Shown here in pieces: positions 9,521 through 17,326 of a DNA stretch of 64,000 nucleotides. The position numbers and the translations under genes are program-made. The first letter of the stretch is position 1. Each line of letters starts with the position of its first letter. Source of the DNA: Pseudomonas sp. KU43P (GTDB lineage: Bacteria; Pseudomonadota; Gammaproteobacteria; Pseudomonadales; Pseudomonadaceae). The notes beneath the pieces were generated by a model that was given only the letters and a program-made list of their open reading frames with translations, was not told the DNA's origin and made no database searches. The stretch lies in NCBI RefSeq assembly GCF_033095865.1, contig NZ_AP019365.1, positions 4,623,501 through 4,687,500 on the forward strand, read 5' to 3'.

Positions 9521-11128
9521 ATGCTACGAATCACCGAACTGAAGCTGCCCCTGGACCATCCCGACGAAGCGCTGCGTGAAGCCATCGTCCAGCGCCTGGG
9601 CATCCGCGACGAGCAACTGCTCAGCTTCAACCTGTTCAAGCGCAGCTACGATGCGCGCAAGAAGAACAGCGAACTGCTGTTCATCTACACCATCGACCTT
9701 GAGGCCAGCAACGAAGCCGAGCTGCTGCACACGTTCGCCGACGATCGCAACATCGGGCCGGCCCCGGACGTGACCTACAAATTCGTCGGCCAGGCCCCGG
9801 CCGGCCTGCAGGAACGCCCGATCGTGGTCGGCTTCGGCCCCTGCGGCATCTTCGCCGGCCTGTTGCTGGCGCAGATGGGCTTCAAGCCGATCATCCTCGA
9901 GCGCGGCAAGGAAGTGCGCCAGCGCACCAAGGACACCTGGGGCCTGTGGCGCAAGAGCGTGCTCAACCCCGAGTCCAACGTGCAGTTCGGCGAAGGCGGC
10001 GCAGGCACCTTCTCCGACGGCAAGCTGTACAGCCAGATCAAGGACCCGCAGCATCATGGCCGCAAGGTTCTGGAAGAGTTCGTCAAGGCTGGCGCACCGG
10101 AAGAGATCCTGTACATCAACAAACCCCACATCGGTACCTTCCGCCTGACCGGCATGGTCGAGCAGATGCGTCAGGACATGATCGCCCTGGGTGCCGAAGT
10201 GCGATTCCAGGAGAAGGTCACCGACCTGTTGCTGGAAGATGGCCAACTGACCGGTGTGGTGCTGGAGAGCGGCGAACAGCTGCACTCGCGCCATGTGGTC
10301 CTGGCCCTGGGCCACAGCGCCCGCGACACGTTCCGCATGCTCCACGCCAAGGGCGTGTACATGGAGGCCAAGCCGTTCTCCGTCGGTTTCCGTATCGAAC
10401 ACCCGCAAACGCTGATCGACAAGGCACGTCTGGGCAAATATGCCGGCCACCCGAAACTCGGTGCGGCCGACTACAAGCTGGTTTACCACGCCAAGAACGG
10501 CCGCTCGGTCTACAGCTTCTGCATGTGCCCAGGCGGCACCGTGGTCGCTGCCACCAGCGAGCCGGGCCGGGTTGTGACCAATGGCATGAGCCAGTACTCG
10601 CGCAACGAGCGCAACGCCAACTCCGGCATCGTGGTGGGCATCGACCCCGAGCGCGACTACCCGGGTGGCCCGCTGGCGGGTATCGAGCTGCAGGAACGCC
10701 TGGAGGCCCACGCTTATGTCATGGGCGGCAGCAACTACCAGGCACCGGCCCAGTTGGTCGGTGATTTCGTCGCAGGCAAACCGTCCACGGCCCTGGGCAG
10801 TGTCGAACCGTCGTACAAGCCGGGCGTGACCCTGGGCGACCTGGCCCCCAGCCTGCCAGACTTCGCCATCGAGGCAATTCGCGAAGCGCTGCCGGCGTTC
10901 GATCGGCAGATCAAGGGCTACAACCTGCATGACGCGGTACTGACCGGTATCGAGACGCGCACTTCTTCACCGCTGCGCATTACCCGTGGCGAGGATTACC
11001 AGAGCCTGAACCTCAAGGGGCTGTTCCCGGCGGGTGAAGGTGCGGGGTATGCCGGGGGAATTCTTTCGGCCGGTGTCGATGGTATTCGCATTGCCGAAGC
11101 GGTCGCGCGGGATATGCTCGGGCTGTAA
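9521..11128 (+). CDS. FAD-dependent oxidoreductase, COG2509 family
   Basis: A 535-residue cytoplasmic flavoprotein. An N-terminal about 90-residue domain (MLRITELKLPLDHPDEAL) precedes a dinucleotide-binding fold with VGFGPCGIFAGLLLAQ and acidic end ILERG. The segment FGEGGAGTFSDGKLYSQIKD is characteristic of COG2509 'uncharacterised FAD dehydrogenases'. The C-terminal FAD segment is GLFPAGEGAGYAGGI. The start at 9521 was chosen over an in-frame ATG at 9497; neither has a strong ribosome site, and the shorter form begins where the family begins. No physiological substrate is known. Confidence 0.85.
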   Translation: MLRITELKLPLDHPDEALREAIVQRLGIRDEQLLSFNLFKRSYDARKKNSELLFIYTIDLEASNEAELLHTFADDRNIGPAPDVTYKFVGQAPAGLQERPIVVGFGPCGIFAGLLLAQMGFKPIILERGKEVRQRTKDTWGLWRKSVLNPESNVQFGEGGAGTFSDGKLYSQIKDPQHHGRKVLEEFVKAGAPEEILYINKPHIGTFRLTGMVEQMRQDMIALGAEVRFQEKVTDLLLEDGQLTGVVLESGEQLHSRHVVLALGHSARDTFRMLHAKGVYMEAKPFSVGFRIEHPQTLIDKARLGKYAGHPKLGAADYKLVYHAKNGRSVYSFCMCPGGTVVAATSEPGRVVTNGMSQYSRNERNANSGIVVGIDPERDYPGGPLAGIELQERLEAHAYVMGGSNYQAPAQLVGDFVAGKPSTALGSVEPSYKPGVTLGDLAPSLPDFAIEAIREALPAFDRQIKGYNLHDAVLTGIETRTSSPLRITRGEDYQSLNLKGLFPAGEGAGYAGGILSAGVDGIRIAEAVARDMLGL

Positions 11129-11137
11129 CACCTGCAC

Positions 11138-11214
11138 GGGCCTCATCGCCGGCCCCCACAAGCGCTGTGCTGCGGCGATCAGCTTGTGGGAGCCGGCTTG
11201 CCGGCGATGAGGCC
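11138..11214. repeat. REP pair, first copy truncated
   Basis: The second copy (about 11184-11214) is a full inverted REP, TGTGGGAGCCGGCTTGCCGG and on. The first (11138-11161) has lost the central GGCAAGCCGGCT segment. Located between convergent genes. Confidence 0.8.
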
Positions 11215-11227
11215 ACGACAGACAAAA

Positions 11228-11268
11228 CAAAACCCCGAACGGCCCAGGCCTGCTCGGGGTTTTGTTTG
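11228..11268. terminator. Bidirectional terminator
   Basis: CAAAACCCCGA (11228-11238) pairs with TCGGGGTTTTG (11254-11264). The A/T flanks serve both the COG2509 gene and the convergent glycine-zipper gene. Confidence 0.85.
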
Positions 11269-11278
11269 TCGGCAGCTA

Positions 11279-11743
11279 TCAGTGAGTGACGCGACTGGTA
11301 CCGTCGACAGTCATGATGCGCACGCGCTCGCCCACACGGAACACTTCGTTCTCTTGTACAGCCTGCACATAGGCACGCATGCTGCCGTCGTCTTCGCGCA
11401 CGGTGATTTCCACACCCTGGGTGCGGGTGATGCCTTCCTCGGCGGCGGAGCCCGCCAGGCCACCGGCCACGGCACCAATTACCGCAGCGACAATGCTGCC
11501 ACGGCCGCCACCTACGGCGCTGCCGGCTACACCACCGACAATGGCGCCAGCACCACCGCCGATCGGCGTCTTGGTGCCCTCGATCTTGACTGGGCGCAGG
11601 GCCTCGATGGTACCCATGCGCACGGTCTGCACGCGGCGGGCCTCATCACGGGAGTAGCTGTCGCCCGTCAGGCTCGAGGCACAGCCTCCCAGCAACAACG
11701 ACATGGCGGTGAAGGTCGCCACCAGCAAAGCGGATTTACGCAT
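11279..11743 (-). CDS. Glycine-zipper outer-membrane lipoprotein (SlyB-like)
   Basis: A 154-residue lipoprotein starting MRKSALLVATFTAMSLLLGGC (lipobox LGGC). The middle contains a glycine-zipper transmembrane hairpin rich in GxxxG: GGGAGAIVGGVAGSAVGG and IGAVAGGLAGS (about 63-100). This is the arrangement of SlyB/Pcp-type outer-membrane lipoproteins. The C terminus is a small beta domain (VEITVREDDGSMRAY, VRIMTVDGTSRVTH). The ATG at 11743 has GGAG at about 9 bases; an ATG five codons upstream lacks one. SlyB proteins are often PhoP- or Mg-related, but nothing here shows regulation. Confidence 0.85.
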   Translation of the reverse strand: MRKSALLVATFTAMSLLLGGCASSLTGDSYSRDEARRVQTVRMGTIEALRPVKIEGTKTPIGGGAGAIVGGVAGSAVGGGRGSIVAAVIGAVAGGLAGSAAEEGITRTQGVEITVREDDGSMRAYVQAVQENEVFRVGERVRIMTVDGTSRVTH

Positions 11744-11944
11744 GGGTAAAGTCTCCATAAATTCAGGTGTCCATTAGACGCCGCCCCCAGGCAACTGTCA
11801 CGGCACAGACGTAACAAATTTGTATTCATTCAGCGCCGGTACAGCTAGCACAGGCTATCCCCCAGGCCTTGAACATCAGACCAAGGATAGCCATGGATTA
11901 CTGCATCGTCGTGCTGGACGGTCGCAAGGCCTTGGCCAGGCAAC

Positions 11945-11969
11945 GGAAGAAAGGGCCGCGATGCGGCCC
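11945..11969 (-). terminator. Terminator of pdxH
   Basis: Read on the minus strand, GGGCCGC-ATC-GCGGCCC is followed by TTTCTTC just after the pdxH stop. Confidence 0.75.
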
Positions 11970-11977
11970 AGGTAGGT

Positions 11978-12625
11978 TCAGGGAGCCAGCCGCTCGCGCA
12001 GCCACTGCCCATCGACCAGTCGGTAGTTCAGGCGGTCGTGCAGGCGGCTGGTGCGCCCCTGCCAGAACTCGACGCGCTCGGGCAGCAGGCGATAACCGCC
12101 CCAATGCTCGGGGCAATGTGGCTGCGTATCGGAGAAGCGCGCTTCAGTCGCCTTGACCAGCCCTTCAAGCTCCTCACGGCCCGCGATCACCCGGCTCTGT
12201 GGCGAAGCCCAGGCGCCCAGGCGGCTACCCAGCGGTCGCACCTGGTAATAATCGTCCGATTCCTTGGCCGTGACCTTTTCCACCCGTCCTTCGATCCGCA
12301 CCTGGCGCTCCAGTGCCGGCCAGAAGAAGGTCATGGCAGCGAAAGGGTTCGCCAGCAATTGCTGACCCTTGGCACTGTCGTAGTTGGTGAAGAAGGTGAA
12401 ACCACGGTCGTCGAGCCCCTTGAGCAGCAGTACGCGGCAATGGGGGCGGCCTTCGCCATCGACAGTGGCGATGGTCATGGCATTGGCCTCGACCGGTGGC
12501 TGCTCGGTTTTCACCGCGTCGGCGAACCACTGGTGGAACAGAGCGAACGGCTCCCCCGGAGCCTGGGCTTCGGCCAGGCCATCACGGGTGTAATCGCGCC
12601 GCATATCGGCCAGGGATTGGGTCAT
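11978..12625 (-). CDS. pdxH: Pyridoxamine 5'-phosphate oxidase
   Basis: FMN enzyme of 215 residues oxidising pyridoxine/pyridoxamine 5'-phosphate to pyridoxal 5'-phosphate, the last step of vitamin B6 synthesis and salvage. It shows the N-terminal [10 protein letters not shown] helix, the FMN-binding segment [20 protein letters not shown] with SAKGQQL, and the C-terminal signature [15 protein letters not shown]. Length matches the family. The start has AAGGAA about 9 bases upstream. Monocistronic with its own terminator, followed upstream by an OmpA-family gene in the same direction. Confidence 0.97.
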   Translation of the reverse strand: MTQSLADMRRDYTRDGLAEAQAPGEPFALFHQWFADAVKTEQPPVEANAMTIATVDGEGRPHCRVLLLKGLDDRGFTFFTNYDSAKGQQLLANPFAAMTFFWPALERQVRIEGRVEKVTAKESDDYYQVRPLGSRLGAWASPQSRVIAGREELEGLVKATEARFSDTQPHCPEHWGGYRLLPERVEFWQGRTSRLHDRLNYRLVDGQWLRERLAP

Positions 12626-12644
12626 GGCTGCGTTTCCTTGACGA

Positions 12645-13631
12645 TCAGTTGGTCTTCGCAGGGCTGTTGGCGGCTACCTTCTTGTCAGCAGTGGCAGCTT
12701 TCTTGGCCGCAGGCTTGGCAGGCGCGGCTTTCTTCTTGGCAGTGGCCTTGGCTGCCGGCTTGGCGGCGGTTTTCTTCGCGGCTGGCTTGGCTGGGGCCTT
12801 GGCAGCTGGCTTGGCGTCGGCAGCCTTGGCGGCGGGCGCCTTGGCATCCTGGACGGCTACCATGGCCGCCGGGGTCGGGGCCGGAGCGGCCTGCTGGTAC
12901 TTGGCCAGCAGTGCAACCATAGTGTTCTGCGGGGTCAGCAGCATTTCAACGCGACGGTTGAGGGCGCGGCCTTCGGCACTGTCATTGGCAGCGCGCGGCA
13001 TTTCCGCGCCCATGCCCTTGAGGGTCAAACGGTCACGTTGCAAGCCGCTCAGGCGGAAAATCGCAGAAACCGATGCGGCCCGCTCCAGGCTCAGCTTCTG
13101 GTTGGCTGCCGCCACGCCACTGCTGTCGGCATGGCCGAGCACCAGTACGGCAGTCTTGGGGTCGCCCTCGACGGTCTTGGCGACGCGGGTGATCGGGCCC
13201 AAGGTCATCGGCAGCAACATGTTCGGCCGATCCGGGTTGTACGAACCGTCGACAGGGATGGTCACCGCCAGCACGTTGTCGCGGCGCTCGAGCTGCAACT
13301 TGCTGTCCTTGATAGCTTCGCGCAGCTTCGGCTCGTATTCGTCGAGCCAGGCCTGGGTGGCTTTCTGGTCGATCTTCGGTACCGCTGGCCCCTTGGCCTG
13401 CTTGTCGTCACCACCGAATGGCCACCACCAGTGGCTGGCACTTTCCGACTTGGCGTCGGCCTTGGCGACGTTTTCGTTGACGGCTTGCTTCACTTCCTGT
13501 TCTGCGACCTTGTCCGAACCGAAGGGCCACCAGCTGCTGGACTCGCCCTTCGCTGCATCCGGAGAGTGGCTGGCACAGCCGGTCATGGCGGTCAGGCACA
13601 GCGCGAGTGCTAAGGTTTTATGTGAAGACAT
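12645..13631 (-). CDS. OmpA-family lipoprotein with Lys/Ala/Pro-rich C-terminal tail
   Basis: A 328-residue predicted lipoprotein: [19 protein letters not shown] with lipobox MTGC. Residues about 30-80 carry two WWPFG repeats. An OmpA-type peptidoglycan-binding domain follows, with [22 protein letters not shown] and [10 protein letters not shown]. The last about 85 residues consist of KPAAK/KAPAK-type repeats, resembling the tails of AlgP, PhaF and histone H1-like proteins. The start at 13631 is preferred over an upstream ATG because it opens the signal peptide. The basic tail is unusual for an envelope protein; see findings. Confidence 0.88.
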   Translation of the reverse strand: MSSHKTLALALCLTAMTGCASHSPDAAKGESSSWWPFGSDKVAEQEVKQAVNENVAKADAKSESASHWWWPFGGDDKQAKGPAVPKIDQKATQAWLDEYEPKLREAIKDSKLQLERRDNVLAVTIPVDGSYNPDRPNMLLPMTLGPITRVAKTVEGDPKTAVLVLGHADSSGVAAANQKLSLERAASVSAIFRLSGLQRDRLTLKGMGAEMPRAANDSAEGRALNRRVEMLLTPQNTMVALLAKYQQAAPAPTPAAMVAVQDAKAPAAKAADAKPAAKAPAKPAAKKTAAKPAAKATAKKKAAPAKPAAKKAATADKKVAANSPAKTN

Positions 13632-13730
13632 CAGCGATACACCATGAATTAAAAAGAAATTTTGCCAATGCACTGCAGGCATTGGCATTCAGGATAGTCA
13701 AAGGGTGCGGGCATTACCCGCGTTACCCGA

Positions 13731-14876
13731 TCAAAGGCATGTGCCAAGGACCCGTACCAACTGTTGGGCTCTAGGGTCCATAAGCACGTATGGGCCGAGG
13801 GTATTGACCACGAAACCGAAGGCCACATCGTGCTCCGGGTCGGCGAAACCGACCGACCCTCCAGCGCCGGGGTGGCCGAAGGCACGGGCACCCAGGCCGA
13901 AGGTGGCGTTGGCCACATCGGGCTGGTCGAGCATGCAACCCAGGCCGAAGCGGGTCTGGGTCAGCAATGTACGATCCTGACCGAGGCTGTGTTCGCGGGT
14001 CAGTTCGTCGAGCAACTCGGATTCCAGCAAGCTGCCGTCGAGCAGGCCGGCATAGAAGCCTGCCAGGCTGCGGGCGTTGCCGTGGCCATTAGCCGCGGGC
14101 TGCTGCATGCGCCGCCACTCCGGTTTGTTGGTGCTGGTGAGGATCGCCGGCGGGTTGGTAAAGGCACGGGTCGACAAAGCCTCTGGCTCTCGCATGGTCA
14201 CCTGCAGCAGGCGCTGGGCTGCGGCATCGCCTGCGTTGCCTTTGCCACGTGCGATATGCGCCACCCGATGGAATTCTTCGTCCGCCAGGCCGATATGGAA
14301 GTCCAGCCCCAGTGGGCGTGCGGTACGGGCGACAATCGACTCGCCCGGGCCACGGCCGTCGACACGTCGGATCAGCTCGCCGACCAACCAGCCGTAGGTG
14401 ATGGCGGCATAGCCATGTTCGGTGCCGGGCGTCCACCAAGGTGTTTCAGCAGCCAGGGCATCGACCATCGCCTGCCAGTCGTACAGCGCCTCTGCCGGCA
14501 GCAACTCACGGATGGCCGGAAGGCCAGCGCGGTGGCTGAGCAACTGGCGAAGGGTGATGCCTTGCTTGCCCGCCTGGGCGAACTCGGGCCAGTAACGTGC
14601 CACCGGAACATCCAGAGCCAGCTTGCCCTCGCCCACCAGTTGCAGGGCGGTAACGGCCGCGAAGGTCTTGGTGCAGGAGAACAGGTTGGCAATGGTATCG
14701 CTGTGCCACGCTTGCTGGCCGTCCTTGTCGGCGCTGCCCGCCCACAGGTCGATCACGGTTTCGCCACCGACCTGGATGCACAACGCCGCACCGCGCTCCT
14801 GGGGATCATCGAACAATGCCGCGAACGCTTCGCGCACTGCCTCGAACTTCAGCTCATAGTGACCCTGAATCTGCAC
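13731..14876 (-). CDS. Serine hydrolase of the beta-lactamase/EstB family
   Basis: A 381-residue enzyme of the class C beta-lactamase/penicillin-binding-protein-like esterase family. The nucleophile motif SxxK is SCTK (Ser67, Lys70). The tyrosine motif region is YAAITYGWL, and the third motif is HPGAGG, the HxG form seen in EstB-like esterases rather than KTG. No signal peptide, so probably cytoplasmic. Such enzymes hydrolyse short-chain esters and rarely beta-lactams; the substrate is unknown. Confidence 0.88.
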   Translation of the reverse strand: MQIQGHYELKFEAVREAFAALFDDPQERGAALCIQVGGETVIDLWAGSADKDGQQAWHSDTIANLFSCTKTFAAVTALQLVGEGKLALDVPVARYWPEFAQAGKQGITLRQLLSHRAGLPAIRELLPAEALYDWQAMVDALAAETPWWTPGTEHGYAAITYGWLVGELIRRVDGRGPGESIVARTARPLGLDFHIGLADEEFHRVAHIARGKGNAGDAAAQRLLQVTMREPEALSTRAFTNPPAILTSTNKPEWRRMQQPAANGHGNARSLAGFYAGLLDGSLLESELLDELTREHSLGQDRTLLTQTRFGLGCMLDQPDVANATFGLGARAFGHPGAGGSVGFADPEHDVAFGFVVNTLGPYVLMDPRAQQLVRVLGTCL

Positions 14877-14975
14877 CCGCCTGTTCTCCGTACGACCTGG
14901 CTGGAAAAGGCGTGCATTGTTTCAGTAGTTAAGGGTTTTGCCTACTGGGCAGGGTCGGATGGTAATACGGAATAT

Positions 14976-14992
14976 GTCCCTCAACGAGGGAC
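14976..14992 (-). terminator. Hairpin downstream of the GH50-like gene
   Basis: GTCCCTC / GAGGGAC with a 3-base loop in the 134-base gap between the esterase and glycosidase genes. The T tract is weak (ATATTCCGTATT), so termination may be partial. Confidence 0.45.
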
Positions 14993-15010
14993 TTGGCCGT
15001 ACTGACAACC

Positions 15011-17245
15011 TCAAGGAGCCGATTTCTCAAGCTGGCCGCTTAACTGACCAACGGCCGCCAAGTTGCTTTTGCGCACCGCCTCGACAAACCCTGCATAAGG
15101 CACGTCAGTGATCGCCACCAGGCCCAGATGACCATTTTCGCCATCGAGCAAGCGGCCACTGGCAGGTTGGTCAAGATACTGGAACCAGTGCGCGCCCACG
15201 ATCATCGGCTGGGCCAGGGCCGCCTTGAGGAAGTTGCCATAGGCCGGCCCACGGTCCTCTTCTCGCGCCACTTCCACAGGCCCGGGCCAGAATGGACCGC
15301 GGTCGCGGGAACCGAACTGGAACTCCGATACCAGCACAGGCTTGTCCAGTTCGGCCAGGCGGGAGAAGTCGTAGCCGTCTTCCGGCTTGAGGGTGTAGAA
15401 GTTGAAACTCAGCACATCACAGAACTCAGCGCAGGCCTTCACTGCCTCCGGCGTGCTCACGGCGTAGCGACCGCCCAGTAGCAGGTGGTTGGGAGCATGC
15501 CATTTCAGCGAGTCGGAAATGGTCTTGAAGTAGGTTTGCGCGAACACTTCCTGGAAGTACTGGTAGTCGCGCTCGATTTCCGGGTGTTCAGGGTTGGGCA
15601 GTGGCGCCTCGAAACCTGGGTCTTCCATCAGTTCCCACGCCGGCAGGTCGATGCCCCAGGCCTTGGACAAGCCTTCCTGGTTGCGATACTTGTCGCGCAA
15701 CTGCTTGAGGAACGCGCGCTTGGCCGGCACATCGGTGGTCAGGCGCAGGGTGCCGTAGGCCAGGCCGTAACGCGCCTTGGGGTCGTTACCCGGCGCCGCC
15801 CAGGCCAGTTCGTTGTCGGCGAAGTAACCGATCAGCCAGGGGTCGTCACGGTGATCGCGGGCAGCAATGGCCACGGCGCGTTCGGTGGCCATGGCGAAGC
15901 GTGGGTCGAAGGGGTCCGGCATGCGGCCCCACCAGTCCATGCCGGTGCTGATGCTGGCGTAATCGCCGACAATCGACAGCGGCAGGGTATAGGGCACACG
16001 CTTTGCCTGGGCCAAGGCCGGGTCGCTCCAGTTACCCAGGGTGTTGAAGCCCCAGGCTTGCAAACGGTCGAGCGTATGGGCCTGCCAGCGGGCATTGTCC
16101 AGTGCAGGTGGCGGGCAGTCGGCCCCCGGTTGCCCGTCCACGGGTGCGCACGGCTTGCCGTAGGTGCGCTGGATGTTGGCGGCATAGAAGTCGAACCAAC
16201 GCCCCTGCTTGAATCCACGCCCTTGAGAGGAAGCGTTGCCATCGTCGTTGTTGCCCTCACCATAGAAGGCAGCCAGCGCGTCGGCTTGGTCCGGCAAGCC
16301 AGCGAACATGCCTTCGCGGCCGGCGACATAAGTTCGACCGCCATCGGCGGCCACGGCATTGACGCCCAGGGAATAGAACGGGTGGCCATCAGGCGTTACC
16401 AGGTACCAACGGCCATCGCGTTTCTCGGTGCGGAAAAAACCCTTGGCATCGAACCCAGGCCCGGCCAGCAGGCCACCGTAGGTATCCAGCGGCTGTTTTG
16501 CACGCTCAGCCAGCCAGCCCTTGAGCTGCTGCTGCTCACGGCCATCGGCGGCCTTGAGCTGTTCGTCACTGACAATTCTTTCGGGCCAGCGGCCACGGGT
16601 GGACTGGCCGTAGGCATCGATCAGTTCATGGTAGGCCGCCTGGTAGGCCAGATCGTCGTCCTGGATGCCAACCTTTTCGATCAGCAGGTTCTGCGCAACC
16701 TTGGGGGCCGGGATACTCAGGCTCACGGAAGCCACTTGCGCGAGGTCGATCTCGCCTGCGCTGCTGGCCAACAAAAGGCGCTGGCCTTCATGGACCCACG
16801 GCATCGGTGGGCCAGCACGCATACCCTGGCTCAGCGGCGAACTGGCCTTGAGCGGCACCATGACGGTTTGCGCGGGCCCGGCCGGCAGGTCTATGCGGCT
16901 GGTCAGGGTACGGCCATCGCTGCCCAGCACCGTGACATCGACGGTCAACGCCCAGTCCATGGCACTTTGCATGCGCAAGGTCAGGAACTGACCGGCCGAC
17001 CAATCCCATACACCCTCCTGCGGGCTCAGGCGCAAGGTTGGCCGCTCGACCGGGTTGAACACCACGCGCCGTAGCACCTCGCCTTCCGTGGTCTGCTCCG
17101 CGTTGTACTGCGGCATGCCAGTCCCTTCGGTCGCCACCGTGACCACCGAGGCCGGGCGCACGAAGCTGAACAGCGTCTGCTGTCCAGCCAGCAGTGGCGT
17201 GCTGAGCAACAGGGTGAGTACAGCAGGCAAGGTGCGACGGATCAT
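15011..17245 (-). CDS. Secreted GH50-like (beta-agarase family) glycoside hydrolase
   Basis: A 744-residue exported protein with a Sec signal peptide ending near LLSTPLLAGQ. The N-terminal about 210 residues look like a beta-sandwich carbohydrate-binding region. The TIM barrel has the GH50 features: GYFADNELAW with candidate acid/base Glu479, VLVSEFQFGSRDRG with candidate nucleophile Glu641, and the closing GAHWFQYLDQPASGR...DGENGHLGL. GH50 enzymes are known as beta-agarases, but this bacterium is not a marine agar degrader and no sulfatase, carrageenase or sugar transporter lies nearby. The substrate may be another galactose-containing polysaccharide. It lies 81 bases downstream of dinG, in the same direction, behind a GC-rich hairpin at about 17264-17281. 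Confidence 0.82.
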   Translation of the reverse strand: MIRRTLPAVLTLLLSTPLLAGQQTLFSFVRPASVVTVATEGTGMPQYNAEQTTEGEVLRRVVFNPVERPTLRLSPQEGVWDWSAGQFLTLRMQSAMDWALTVDVTVLGSDGRTLTSRIDLPAGPAQTVMVPLKASSPLSQGMRAGPPMPWVHEGQRLLLASSAGEIDLAQVASVSLSIPAPKVAQNLLIEKVGIQDDDLAYQAAYHELIDAYGQSTRGRWPERIVSDEQLKAADGREQQQLKGWLAERAKQPLDTYGGLLAGPGFDAKGFFRTEKRDGRWYLVTPDGHPFYSLGVNAVAADGGRTYVAGREGMFAGLPDQADALAAFYGEGNNDDGNASSQGRGFKQGRWFDFYAANIQRTYGKPCAPVDGQPGADCPPPALDNARWQAHTLDRLQAWGFNTLGNWSDPALAQAKRVPYTLPLSIVGDYASISTGMDWWGRMPDPFDPRFAMATERAVAIAARDHRDDPWLIGYFADNELAWAAPGNDPKARYGLAYGTLRLTTDVPAKRAFLKQLRDKYRNQEGLSKAWGIDLPAWELMEDPGFEAPLPNPEHPEIERDYQYFQEVFAQTYFKTISDSLKWHAPNHLLLGGRYAVSTPEAVKACAEFCDVLSFNFYTLKPEDGYDFSRLAELDKPVLVSEFQFGSRDRGPFWPGPVEVAREEDRGPAYGNFLKAALAQPMIVGAHWFQYLDQPASGRLLDGENGHLGLVAITDVPYAGFVEAVRKSNLAAVGQLSGQLEKSAP

Positions 17246-17326
17246 AGGGCTCAGGCTCTCCTTTCAGGCCCGTTCGGGCCCGCGACTGAGTGATGGACAA
17301 CGGGCCGGCGCAGCATGCTCCGGCCG

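Noticed and set aside
11869..12156. Plus-strand ORF overlapping the pdxH 3' end
   Set aside because: Low-complexity Ala/Arg/Pro translation, antisense to pdxH, and it crosses the pdxH terminator.
15485..17074. 529-codon plus-strand frame opposite the GH50-like gene
   Set aside because: Shadow of a gene with clear signal peptide and catalytic motifs on the other strand.
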